Assembly: GCF_900100075.1 (NCBI RefSeq)
Contig: NZ_FNEG01000007.1
Location: forward strand, 150,419-214,418
DNA from: Chryseobacterium jejuense
Lineage (GTDB): Bacteria > Bacteroidota > Bacteroidia > Flavobacteriales > Weeksellaceae
Length of the DNA: 64,000 bases
Reading direction: 5' to 3'
The translations under genes were made by a program, and so were the position numbers. Each line of letters opens with the position of its first letter. The stretch's first letter is position 1. The notes under the pieces were generated by a model. The model ran no database searches, was not told the origin of the DNA, and worked only from the letters and a program-made list of their open reading frames with translations. Shown here in pieces: positions 42,698-50,670 of this stretch.

Positions 42698-43135
42698 TTA
42701 CTGTTTTTTAACATTAGTATTAATGATCTGTTGGAAAGTTTCAAGGATGTTATTCCAATTCGTCTGATAATTAGGAATAATCATACTGGCATCCGACTTA
42801 CTGCCTTCGTTAGGCCCTTTTTTAATATTAATTGAAGTAGAAATATTATCGTATAATTTCTTACGATCTTCCTGTATTCTTCTGAAATTATTCTGGGAAA
42901 GAACCTGATCCAGTTTCTTCAGATCTTCATTTGAAATTTTAAAATCCTGTTTGTATTTTTTTCCCTGGCCTTCAAAGGAGTAATGTACATTGTTCCCTTT
43001 GATAAGCAGATTTTCATATACAGGAGCAACGCCGCCACTTTTCGAATAACTGATATCAAAATCCGAATATACTTTTTGGCTGTTGCATGAAACGAATACT
43101 ATGATAGCGAATAAAATTCCGATTATTCTGTTCAT
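42698..43135 (-). CDS. Small lipoprotein of unknown function
   Basis: The 145-residue protein starts MNRIIGILFAIIVFVSCNSQ with a lipobox Cys17. The mature part is lysine- and asparagine-rich, with the segment GKKYKQDFKISNEDLKKLDQVLSQNNFRRIQEDRKKLYDN. I recognise no domain. It sits 3 nt after the acyltransferase gene and 6 nt before mpl on the same strand, so it is probably part of an envelope operon. Confidence 0.78.
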   Translation of the reverse strand: MNRIIGILFAIIVFVSCNSQKVYSDFDISYSKSGGVAPVYENLLIKGNNVHYSFEGQGKKYKQDFKISNEDLKKLDQVLSQNNFRRIQEDRKKLYDNISTSINIKKGPNEGSKSDASMIIPNYQTNWNNILETFQQIINTNVKKQ

Positions 43136-43138
43136 AAT

Positions 43139-43945
43139 TTAATTATTTGAGTCCTTTTGTTCTAATTTTTTAGCTTTAAGTTCTTCATCATAATTGTGTA
43201 ATACATTAAAGTCTTCCGTCTGTTCAATGGCCGTCATGATCTTCAATAGAATTTCCGGTGCTTTCTCATTATCATAATCAATATCTAACGGAGCCTTGAA
43301 TTCCATGGTGGGTTTTACACCGGTTACTTTTACACGGAGTCCTTTTTTATCAAAAGCCCTTCTGAACCCATTAATTTTGATTGGGATCACGATAGGACGT
43401 TGGTTTTTTACCAATTTGGCAGTACCTCTTCGTCCCTGGGCAAAAGCAGATGTTGTTCCCTGAGGGAAGGTAGCTACCCAGCCATTGTCCAGTGCTTTCA
43501 TAATATTGTCTACCTCGCTCATGTCTACCATTCTGTTGACATTTTTTCCTTCTGCTCTCCAGGTTCTTTTTACCGTTACAGCCCCTGCAATCTTGAATAT
43601 TTTAGGAAGAATACCTTTATTCATAGTTTCTTCGGCTGCTACATAATAAAAATCAATCTTTGGATTCAACAGGTAGATGGGATTTTTAATCGTATTTAAA
43701 TATCCATTATTTACGGCACAGAAAGCATGGTACATGGCAGCCACATCTGCAAAATAAGTCTGATGATTAGATACAAACAATACATTGGAGTCCGGAAGAT
43801 CCACAAGGTGCTCTGTTCCGGTTATTTTTAACTTATTAAAGCCGTTGAACCTTCTGTAGGATACAACTCCTAAAATAAAAATAATAAACCTTTTTAAAAA
43901 ATAAGGTGTTCCGAATGCATCGGTGAATATATTTTTCTTCGCCAT
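43139..43945 (-). CDS. Lysophospholipid acyltransferase family protein (PlsC-like)
   Basis: A 268-residue membrane-associated acyltransferase with motif I VSNHQTYFADV (the HX4D form), motif III FPQGTTSAFAQGRRG and motif IV PIVIPIKINGF; there is an N-terminal hydrophobic segment. It probably acylates a glycerophospholipid. It is the first gene of a unit with the small lipoprotein and mpl; the Nudix gene is 27 nt upstream on the same strand and may also belong. Confidence 0.9.
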   Translation of the reverse strand: MAKKNIFTDAFGTPYFLKRFIIFILGVVSYRRFNGFNKLKITGTEHLVDLPDSNVLFVSNHQTYFADVAAMYHAFCAVNNGYLNTIKNPIYLLNPKIDFYYVAAEETMNKGILPKIFKIAGAVTVKRTWRAEGKNVNRMVDMSEVDNIMKALDNGWVATFPQGTTSAFAQGRRGTAKLVKNQRPIVIPIKINGFRRAFDKKGLRVKVTGVKPTMEFKAPLDIDYDNEKAPEILLKIMTAIEQTEDFNVLHNYDEELKAKKLEQKDSNN

Positions 43946-43972
43946 TTTTCAATTAAACACGGTAGTGCAAAG

Positions 43973-44602
43973 TTACATTTTTTTCAACAACTGGCTGAAT
44001 TCACTTAATATCATTGCTGTAGCACCCCAGATAATATATCCATTAAAATTGATGACGGGAACTTCACTTCCGCCGGCACTTGGAAGTGCCATAATTTCAG
44101 GGGTATCCGACAGATTTAAAAAAGAAGTGATAGGAAACTCGATGGTCTCTACAGCTTCAGTCTGCTGAAGAACGAAGAGCGGATTCTTTTTAGTATACGA
44201 AATATAAGGATATACGTAGAAATTACTAGGTGGAACATAGATAGGAGACATTTCCCGGATAATTCTCATATAATGTTTATCTATTCCAATTTCTTCAGAG
44301 GTCTCACGAACAGCTGTTTCGGCAAAATCCTGATCCATTTCTTCACGTTTTCCGCCAGGTAATGAAATCTGTCCGCTGTGTCTGTCATGTTCATTAATCG
44401 TTCTTTGGATTAAAGGAAAATACCATTCATTATCCTTAAGATATAATACAATATTCACTGCTGCAAACTTGGGATTTTTTGCAAGTACTTCATCGTATGT
44501 AAAAACGGGACGATAGGGAGGAGAAAATACACCATGGGCGGGTTCGCCGGGAAGCTCTACACTTTTTATTTTCCTTAATAAATCTTTTCCAAAATTTTCC
44601 AT
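43973..44602 (-). CDS. CoA pyrophosphatase (Nudix)
   Basis: A 209-residue Nudix hydrolase with the CoA-specific layout: LPGGKREEMDQDFAETAVRETSEEIGI contains the REx2EExG catalytic core (Arg99-Gly106), preceded by LIQRTINEHDRHSGQISLPGG. These enzymes cleave CoA to 3',5'-ADP and phosphopantetheine. It is divergent from the curli locus; the 364-nt gap to csgA contains only a repeat copy and the csgA regulatory region. Confidence 0.92.
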   Translation of the reverse strand: MENFGKDLLRKIKSVELPGEPAHGVFSPPYRPVFTYDEVLAKNPKFAAVNIVLYLKDNEWYFPLIQRTINEHDRHSGQISLPGGKREEMDQDFAETAVRETSEEIGIDKHYMRIIREMSPIYVPPSNFYVYPYISYTKKNPLFVLQQTEAVETIEFPITSFLNLSDTPEIMALPSAGGSEVPVINFNGYIIWGATAMILSEFSQLLKKM

Positions 44603-44690
44603 AGCTCAAATTTAACAATATATTCCTGAAGAAATAAAGGCCTTAACATTAATTAACCTATAAAGTGGTGATGAAAAGACATTGAATGTG

Positions 44691-44739
44691 AATGATGAAT
44701 TTTGCTTTGCAAAGGAATAGTGAATTATCATTGTCTATC
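44691..44739 (+). repeat. Left copy of dispersed element flanking the curli locus
   Basis: Forty of 49 positions match 50462-50510 in direct orientation, with the core GAATTTTGCTTTGC...GGAATAGTGAATTATCA. The TTTGCTTYGCAA centre can form a small hairpin. The two copies bracket all curli structural and secretion genes. Confidence 0.75.
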
Positions 44740-44842
44740 GAGTATTGCAGAGGGATACGAATGGATCCTTCATTATTGATATTTTATAATTTCTACTTCA
44801 ATATCGTATTTCTACGTAACTGAAATCCGTGATGCCGTAAAT

Positions 44843-44935
44843 ACCAAAAATGGTGAGCTTAGAAACCAAAAATGGTGACTTTTATAATTTACACTTTGAT
44901 GGTGGTTTCTCACTTACTTATAGCGTATACCTTTG
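44843..44935 (+). promoter_or_regulatory. csgA promoter with two tandem dyads
   Basis: ACCA-AAAA-TGGT occurs at 44843-44854 and again at 44865-44876, both followed by GA, 22 bp apart (two helical turns). TACCTTTG (44928-44935) is the -7 box, preceded after 18 nt by TTTC as a weak -33 box. The dyad centres lie about 80 and 57 bp upstream of the -7 box, a typical activator location. Confidence 0.65.
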
Positions 44936-44966
44936 TCTTACTATTAACCAATTAATTTTTACTAAG

Positions 44967-45785
44967 ATGAAAAATTTACTTACAGGTGTGCTTACACTAA
45001 TCGCCATGAGTTTCGGTTTCGCTCAGTCTAATATTGATGTGACTACCCAAATAGGAAACCTGAACGTAGCTACTGTAGACCAAACAGGTCTTTTGAACAT
45101 GAATTCTTTAACACAGAATGGGAACCGTAATACTGCTGATATTGATCAGGTAGGTATCATTAATATGAATACTGCAGTGAGTAATGGAAACAGAAACTCA
45201 ATAGATGTAGATCAAATCGGTATCGGAAACTCAAATAATGTGAGCCAGACAGGTAATAGAAATGATGCTTCAACCTGGCAGCTTGGTCTTTTTAATTCTA
45301 CTCAACAAATTCAACTTGGAAGAAGAAATGAAGCTTCTTCAGTGCAAATTGGGGTGGGTAACGGTGTATTCCAATATCAGGATGGAAGAAGAAATGATGC
45401 TTCCGCTATTCAGGTAGGTAGTGGTAATATGGCTTATCAGGTTCAGATAGGAAGAAGAAATGAAGCTGATGGTCTTCAGATAGGAGCAAACAATATGCTT
45501 GTTCAATATCAAGCTGGTAATGATAATACGGCAAATCATACTCAAATAGGTAGTAGCAATCTTGCTGTTGCGGCTCAGGTTGGAGATGATAATACAGCTG
45601 TAGGACTACAGGTAGGTAACGCAAACCAGTTATATCAAGTTCAATTAGGAGATTCTAACACAGCCATTGATCTTCAGTTAGGTAATGGTAACTTTAGCTG
45701 GGTAACTCAGGTAGGTGATTCCCATTTTCACCTTGGTACTCAGATAGGTAATGGAAACTCTATGGTTATCAATCAATCGAACTAA
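44967..45785 (+). CDS. csgA: CsgA-like curlin major subunit
   Basis: The start at 44967 gives 272 residues with a signal peptide MKNLLTGVLTLIAMSFGFAQ. Residues 27-268 are exactly 22 consecutive 11-residue units of the curlin half-repeat form xQxGxxNxxxx (TQIGNLNVATV first, TQIGNGNSMVI last), with no insertion or deletion, that is 11 full curli repeats; E. coli CsgA has five. Conserved Gln, Gly and Asn columns make this an amyloid-forming extracellular fibre subunit. It is followed by a terminator, so it is probably expressed at a higher level than the secretion genes. A start at 44850 would precede the signal peptide and overlap the regulatory dyads. Confidence 0.93.
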   Translation: MKNLLTGVLTLIAMSFGFAQSNIDVTTQIGNLNVATVDQTGLLNMNSLTQNGNRNTADIDQVGIINMNTAVSNGNRNSIDVDQIGIGNSNNVSQTGNRNDASTWQLGLFNSTQQIQLGRRNEASSVQIGVGNGVFQYQDGRRNDASAIQVGSGNMAYQVQIGRRNEADGLQIGANNMLVQYQAGNDNTANHTQIGSSNLAVAAQVGDDNTAVGLQVGNANQLYQVQLGDSNTAIDLQLGNGNFSWVTQVGDSHFHLGTQIGNGNSMVINQSN

Positions 45786-45816
45786 GCCCTTTTTAATACT
45801 GTAATCTTTAAAATGG

Positions 45817-45851
45817 AAAGGAGAAACTACAGGTGTGGGTTCTCCTTTTTT
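45817..45851 (+). terminator. Terminator between csgA and the csgB-like gene
   Basis: AAAGGAGAA and TTCTCCTTT (45817-45825, 45840-45848) form a stem followed by TTTTTT. It isolates csgA from the rest of the locus, wholly or partly. Confidence 0.85.
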
Positions 45852-45957
45852 AACCTAAAGCTTACATCTGCTTGGAGATTATGATTTTATATGATTATTT
45901 ACCAGGCGTGTTTTCTTCCATACTCTATGACTAATTTTTAATTTAAATATCAATGCC

Positions 45958-46356
45958 ATGTTTAATTTAAGATGGAGTGTTTTAGCTCTTTGTATGGTAT
46001 TGCCATTGCAGGCTCAGGAAATCGACTGGGATAAGGTCAACAGTAATACAATCTTAAACCTTATGACCAGACAGAATATGGAGATGAATGCGAGTTACTC
46101 TAATATCATTCAGATAGGTAACGATAATAATGCAGAACTTTCTCTTAATAACAAAACAACTATTACTGTAAGACAGCTTGGGGACTATAACGCTCTTTAT
46201 TTTATCAATTCATTCGCAGATAAAGAAACCAAGGCTGCTATTATTACGCAAGGAAGTAATAATATTATTGATGTTACGGGAAGCAATAGCATTTCAGACG
46301 GTATACAGATCAATGTAAAAGGAGATAACAGAACCATTTTCATGAGAAATTATTAA
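45958..46356 (+). CDS. csgB: CsgB-like curlin minor subunit (nucleator candidate)
   Basis: A 132-residue secreted protein (signal ends LPLQAQ) with a few degenerate curlin half-repeats: IQIGNDNNAEL, RQLGDYNALYF, ITQGSNNIIDV and a last basic one, KGDNRTIFMRNY. Few imperfect repeats plus a charged C-terminal end are features of the CsgB nucleator. It lies between csgA and the CsgE/F/G genes and is 8 nt upstream of the csgE gene. Confidence 0.82.
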   Translation: MFNLRWSVLALCMVLPLQAQEIDWDKVNSNTILNLMTRQNMEMNASYSNIIQIGNDNNAELSLNNKTTITVRQLGDYNALYFINSFADKETKAAIITQGSNNIIDVTGSNSISDGIQINVKGDNRTIFMRNY

Positions 46357-46363
46357 AACACAA

Positions 46364-47098
46364 ATGATGAAACTTTTATCTATCCTGAGTTTGAATACTT
46401 TTTTTGTCTTCCTGTCTATTATGACTTATGGGCAGGAGGATAAAAAAGTATCCGCAAAAATAGAGAGTACTACACTAGAAAACCAGATCAGAATAAAGGC
46501 TGTAGTAGTTAATAATACGGCCGTCTATAAAGAACTGAACTATCTTTTAATATCTATAAAAAAAGGAAATGGAGGAAATCTCTCCAACAATCAGCAAAGC
46601 GGTAAGTTTTCTGTAAATCCTAACCAAGTAAAGATATTATCCGAGATCAGTGTAAACCTTGAACCAAAAGATGCTTTGAAAGCTTTCCTTTATATCAGAG
46701 ATGAGGAATCTAAAGCACTGGTAGCAAAAGATAGTCTTGAACTCAACAGTGATCTTTTTAAAAAAAAGACAGCGAAAGCAGAAGATGATGCTGTTTATGA
46801 ACTTAAAGGGCTTACCATTGATGAAACCAAAACCAAGGTTGGAAAAGACTTTTACGATATGTTTTATATCCAGTATAGTCAGCTTCCTGACAAAAGCAGC
46901 AGTGCTGTCACTATTTCTGAACTTCCTCTTCGCGGAACAAGCGGTCAAATCAATATTCAGATGGATGATAAAATAATCTACAGTTTTATAACCAATCCGG
47001 GAGAAGACTATTTAAAAGAACAGTTGGCGTCCAGTCTAAAATATATCAAGGAATTTACAGCAAAGAAAAACCTTATAAAAAATGAATTTATCTATTAA
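46364..47098 (+). CDS. csgE: CsgH-CsgE fusion, curli assembly/chaperone protein
   Basis: At 244 residues this is roughly twice the length of E. coli CsgE. After a signal peptide (to about 24), residues 30-128 carry NYLLISIKKGNGGNLSNNQQSGKF...ILSEISVNLEPKDALKAFLYIRDEESKAL, the YxLxVxKxGxxGxSNxxQSGxF pattern of the CsgH/CsgC-type amyloid inhibitor. Residues 144-244 are CsgE (ELKGLTIDETKTKVGKDFYDMFYIQYSQLP, GTSGQINIQMDDKIIYS, LASSLKYIKEF). CsgE gates CsgG and guides the curlin subunit; CsgH/C blocks premature polymerisation. Both jobs would then be done in one periplasmic polypeptide. Confidence 0.83.
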   Translation: MMKLLSILSLNTFFVFLSIMTYGQEDKKVSAKIESTTLENQIRIKAVVVNNTAVYKELNYLLISIKKGNGGNLSNNQQSGKFSVNPNQVKILSEISVNLEPKDALKAFLYIRDEESKALVAKDSLELNSDLFKKKTAKAEDDAVYELKGLTIDETKTKVGKDFYDMFYIQYSQLPDKSSSAVTISELPLRGTSGQINIQMDDKIIYSFITNPGEDYLKEQLASSLKYIKEFTAKKNLIKNEFIY

Positions 47099-47109
47099 AA
47101 ACGTCCGCT

Positions 47110-47520
47110 ATGAGAACTTTAATTATTATTTTGATTTTTATTGCGGGTATTTTCCAAGGGAAATCTCAGCAACTCGTTTACAAGCCGATTAACCCAGCAT
47201 TTGGAGGAGATACTTTTAATTATCAATGGCTTTTAAGCTCAGCCAATGCACAAAATCCGTATGATGAAAAAAAAGATTATACTAATCTGCTTGACCGTAT
47301 GAATTCTCTTGACAGTTTCACTCAGAGCTTGAACAGACAAATCCTCAGTGAACTCTCAAGAAAGCTTTTTGAAGACCAGTTTGGTAGTGGAAGTATACAA
47401 CCGGGTAATTATCTCTTCGGATCTCTTTACCTTCAGGTTACCAATACCAATCAAGGACTTTTAATTAATATTTTGGATACCGGTACAGGCGATCAGTCCG
47501 AGATCGTAATTCCAAAATAA
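47110..47520 (+). CDS. csgF: CsgF curli assembly factor
   Basis: A 136-residue secreted protein with a signal peptide (to about FQGKSQ). The CsgF hallmark QLVYKPINPAFGGDTFNYQWLLSSANAQN follows directly after it; in the CsgG:CsgF complex this is the part that inserts into the CsgG pore. CsgF attaches the nucleator and plugs the channel at the surface. Position: between csgE and csgG. Confidence 0.93.
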   Translation: MRTLIIILIFIAGIFQGKSQQLVYKPINPAFGGDTFNYQWLLSSANAQNPYDEKKDYTNLLDRMNSLDSFTQSLNRQILSELSRKLFEDQFGSGSIQPGNYLFGSLYLQVTNTNQGLLINILDTGTGDQSEIVIPK

Positions 47521-47546
47521 TATAGAAACTTAAAACCAAACTTATC

Positions 47547-48911
47547 ATGAGAACTTACACTTACACCAGAATCTTTTTCTGTAGTTTTCTGCTATGTGTT
47601 TTACAGGCTTGTAGTTCAATATTCGGTTTACCTTCGGATCCCGAAAAACCAACGATGGGAGAGGTAACCGCTTCCACAGCAGAACTAAAGAAATTGCCTT
47701 TACCTAAAGAAAAAATAGTCGTAGGAGTCTATAAATTCAGAGACCAGACCGGCCAGTACAAACCTTCCGAAAATGGTAATAACTGGAGCACTGCAGTGCC
47801 GCAGGGAACCACTACCATTCTTATCAAAGCCCTGGAAGACAGCCGCTGGTTTATTCCTATTGAAAGGGAGAATATAGCCAATCTGCTCAATGAAAGACAA
47901 ATTATCCGTTCCACACGTCAGGAATATATAAAAGATGCTGATAAAAGCACTCAATCACTTCCTCCACTTCTATACGCCGGAATTCTTCTGGAAGGAGGAG
48001 TAATATCCTACGATAGTAATATCCTTACAGGCGGTCTTGGAGCCCGTTATTTTGGAATTGGAGCTTCCACACAATACCGTCAGGATAGAATTACCATTTA
48101 TCTCCGAGCCGTTTCCACTCTTAACGGAGAAATTCTCAAAACAGTTTATACATCCAAAACCATTCTTTCAACCAGTGTTAATGGCAGTTTTTTCAGATAT
48201 ATAGATACTGAAAGGCTGTTGGAAGCTGAAGTGGGATTAACCCAAAACGAACCCGTTCAGTTAGCGGTAACCGAAGCTATTGAAAAGGCAGTAAAATCCC
48301 TTATTGTAGAAGGAATTCAGGATAAAATATGGGGAAAATCCATAGATGATACAGCCGGTTATCAAGGCTTAATTAAAGAATATAATAAAGAACAGGAAGA
48401 TAATAGCGGAAGAGTAATCGGAAGCCGATATCCTGATTATTACAGACAGAAAGTTTCCGTATTTGCAAATGTAGAGGCTCAGAAGGTAAAAGATGATTAT
48501 GTAAATCCTAAAATGAATATAGGTGGAAAAGCGGGAATCAAATATTTTCTTACCCCTAACTTTAATGTTGAGATAAGTGGGAATTATTTTACCCTTGAAA
48601 ATGAAAATATTATAAAAAGAAACTACTTCGGCCCTGAAGTTAACCTGGAATACCTCCTTTTTCCGAAATACAGATTCAGCCCATACATTTATGGTGGGGC
48701 AGGGGCGTTGTACTCTAAATATAAACCTCAGTACAAAGGACAATTTGGAGGTGGGCTTGAATATATGATTGATCATAATTTTTCATTGAGAGCTTCTGCA
48801 CAATATGATCTTGGCTTTAAAGACGATTGGGAAGGGCTGGTGAATGGAAAAAGAAAAGACCAGGCCCTACGATTTGCATTGGGAATCAACTTCTATCTTG
48901 GAAACAAATAA
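47547..48911 (+). CDS. csgG: CsgG curli secretion lipoprotein with C-terminal beta-barrel extension
   Basis: A 454-residue lipoprotein (lipobox VLQAC, Cys22). Residues about 35-290 are the CsgG channel domain: KLPLPKEKIVVGVYKFRDQTGQYKPSE, DSRWFIPIERENIANLLNERQIIRS, LLYAGILLEGGVISYDSN, YRQDRITIYLRAVSTLNGEIL. Residues about 310-454 are extra compared with E. coli CsgG (277): alternating beta strands (NIGGKAGIKYFLTPNFNVEIS, YRFSPYIYGGAGALYSKY, FSLRASAQYDLGF, ALRFALGINFYLGNK) of an OmpA/W-like outer-membrane barrel. The protein therefore joins the nonameric pore to a second, membrane-type domain. Confidence 0.9.
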   Translation: MRTYTYTRIFFCSFLLCVLQACSSIFGLPSDPEKPTMGEVTASTAELKKLPLPKEKIVVGVYKFRDQTGQYKPSENGNNWSTAVPQGTTTILIKALEDSRWFIPIERENIANLLNERQIIRSTRQEYIKDADKSTQSLPPLLYAGILLEGGVISYDSNILTGGLGARYFGIGASTQYRQDRITIYLRAVSTLNGEILKTVYTSKTILSTSVNGSFFRYIDTERLLEAEVGLTQNEPVQLAVTEAIEKAVKSLIVEGIQDKIWGKSIDDTAGYQGLIKEYNKEQEDNSGRVIGSRYPDYYRQKVSVFANVEAQKVKDDYVNPKMNIGGKAGIKYFLTPNFNVEISGNYFTLENENIIKRNYFGPEVNLEYLLFPKYRFSPYIYGGAGALYSKYKPQYKGQFGGGLEYMIDHNFSLRASAQYDLGFKDDWEGLVNGKRKDQALRFALGINFYLGNK

Positions 48912-48922
48912 AAACACGAATT

Positions 48923-50434
48923 ATGAAAACTTTAATCAAAATACTCAGCATATTCATTCTAATTTTTTGTCTGTTTTCATGTAATGAAGACCTTGTAGAA
49001 CAGGCTCAGACAGGAATGTTAAAAGGAAAAGTAGTGAAAAGAGGAAGTAATGTGCCTCTTGCCAATGTGAAGATTTTCACAAATCCTACTACACAAACTG
49101 TTTTCAGTGGTACTGACGGTTCTTTCGAAATTGCAGCAATGCCAATCGGTAATTATTCAGTGAAAGCAGAACTTTCGGGATATATTACCAATTTCCAGTC
49201 TGTTAATATGCAGAATCAAAATCAGGTAGTAACGGTAGTGTTTGAAATGAGTGATGATACTTCTCTGAACTCTCCGCCTACCACACCGCAGCTTTTAAGT
49301 CCGATAGATAATGCAGTCAATCAGCCATTAAGTGTTGAACTGACCTGGAGTGCAACAGATCCGGATACGGCAGATGTTTTAAAATATAGTTTAACAATTA
49401 AAAATAATCTTGACACTAACGTGATTCAGGTTAATGATTTGAAAGTAAATCATTATACACTTTCAAATTTGAAGTTTGGTGTAAGTTACTTCTGGCAGGT
49501 GTCTGTTTCGGACGACATTCACCAGCCAGTTTTAAGCCAGACCGGTAAATTTACTACCAATACGGTTCCTGCCAACAGATATCATTATGTGAGAAAGCTG
49601 AATGGTAACTTTGTGATCATGTCTAGTGATGAACAAGGCAATAGTTTTCAGTTTACAGATTCGTCCTATAACAGCTGGCGGCCACGGAAAAATAATAATG
49701 CAGGCCTCATTGCTTTTCTCCGAACTGAGGGCGGAAGTACACACATTTATACTGCAAATCCTGATGGTTCCAATCCTTTTAAAGTAACAACAGTTCCTGT
49801 AGCGGGCTTTAATAATTATGAAATGGATTTTGCATGGAGTACCAACGGTAAGGAAATTATTTATTCAAACTTCAATAAGCTTTATCGTATTAATAAAGAC
49901 GGAAGTGGCCTTACACTGGTGTATACTACTCCGGATGGAAGTATGATCTCGGAATGTGATTGGAGCTATGATGGAAGTAAAATTGCATTGAAAACCAATG
50001 ACTACAACGGATATAATACAAGTATTTATGTCATTGATATGATGGGGAATGTTCTTAAAACTGTAGTGTCCGGATCTGCCGGAGCCAGTGGAGGACTGAA
50101 TTTTTCAGTAGATGGACAGCTTCTTCTGTTTACCCGTGACATTTCAGGATATCAGGATGGAAGCGGAAATTATCGCCAGCTGGATTCTCATATCTTCATT
50201 TATAACTTAACAGATAATACAGTGAATGATATTTCTTCTGAAAGCGAAAAAGTATTGGGTACCAATGATCTGGATCCAAGATTCTCACCTAATAATGCTC
50301 AGGTGATCTTTATGAATACTTCCAATGATAATATTTCACAGCGAAATGTAATGGTCATTGATCTGACCAGCAATATGACAGACCTTTCGCGATCCACACT
50401 TTTCAGTAATGGCGAAATGCCGGATTATGAGTAG
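48923..50434 (+). CDS. Curli-locus lipoprotein: CarboxypepD-regulatory, Fn3-like and TolB-like beta-propeller domains
   Basis: From the ATG at 48923, 503 residues. A lipobox Cys20 (FSCNED) is followed by a carboxypeptidase-regulatory-like domain (about 33-110, GKVVKRGSNVPLANVKIFTNPTTQ...GSFEIAAMPIGNYSVKAEL) and an Ig/Fn3-like domain (about 118-210, TPQLLSPIDNAVNQPLSVELTWSATDPDT). The rest is a six-bladed-type TolB propeller with DFAWSTNGKEIIYS, ECDWSYDGSKIALKT and DPRFSPNNAQVIFMN blades. It is 11 nt after csgG and the last gene of the run. It may anchor or organise fibres at the surface; it is not part of the enterobacterial curli system. Confidence 0.85.
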   Translation: MKTLIKILSIFILIFCLFSCNEDLVEQAQTGMLKGKVVKRGSNVPLANVKIFTNPTTQTVFSGTDGSFEIAAMPIGNYSVKAELSGYITNFQSVNMQNQNQVVTVVFEMSDDTSLNSPPTTPQLLSPIDNAVNQPLSVELTWSATDPDTADVLKYSLTIKNNLDTNVIQVNDLKVNHYTLSNLKFGVSYFWQVSVSDDIHQPVLSQTGKFTTNTVPANRYHYVRKLNGNFVIMSSDEQGNSFQFTDSSYNSWRPRKNNNAGLIAFLRTEGGSTHIYTANPDGSNPFKVTTVPVAGFNNYEMDFAWSTNGKEIIYSNFNKLYRINKDGSGLTLVYTTPDGSMISECDWSYDGSKIALKTNDYNGYNTSIYVIDMMGNVLKTVVSGSAGASGGLNFSVDGQLLLFTRDISGYQDGSGNYRQLDSHIFIYNLTDNTVNDISSESEKVLGTNDLDPRFSPNNAQVIFMNTSNDNISQRNVMVIDLTSNMTDLSRSTLFSNGEMPDYE

Positions 50435-50461
50435 GGAGATTTAATGAATACAAAAAATGGT

Positions 50462-50510
50462 AATGGTGAATTTTGCTTCGCAAGTGAATAATGAATTTTC
50501 ATGGTCTACA
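50462..50510 (+). repeat. Right copy of dispersed element flanking the curli locus
   Basis: Direct repeat of 44691-44739 (40 of 49). In this copy a further inverted partner follows (GCGAAGCGAAATGACCAT near 50524-50541, matching ATTTTGCTTCGC and ATGGTC in reverse). The unit therefore folds as a long hairpin over about 50460-50545. Confidence 0.75.
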
Positions 50511-50611
50511 AAAAATTGACAAGCGAAGCGAAATGACCATTTACATCTAATACTCTACATTAATAATCAGTTGTTTGCCGAACTTTTTATTAAAAGGAAT
50601 TTGGGATAGGC

Positions 50612-50646
50612 AAAAAAATTCCAGACCGTAAGGTTTGGAATTTTTT
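50612..50646. terminator. Bidirectional terminator between the curli locus and its regulator
   Basis: AAAAAATTCCAGACC and GGTTTGGAATTTTTT pair (one G:U) and carry A- and T-runs on both sides. Both convergent genes end here. Confidence 0.85.
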
Positions 50647-50670
50647 AGGTTAATGATTTGAAGTTGTCAG

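Noticed and set aside
44850..44966. Longer curlin gene starting at 44850
   Set aside because: It would add 39 residues before a clear signal peptide and overlap the promoter dyads and -7 box.
45040..45770. DNA tandem repeat in csgA
   Set aside because: The periodicity is in the protein (33-nt units); DNA identity between units is low, so it is a coding repeat, not a separate DNA element.
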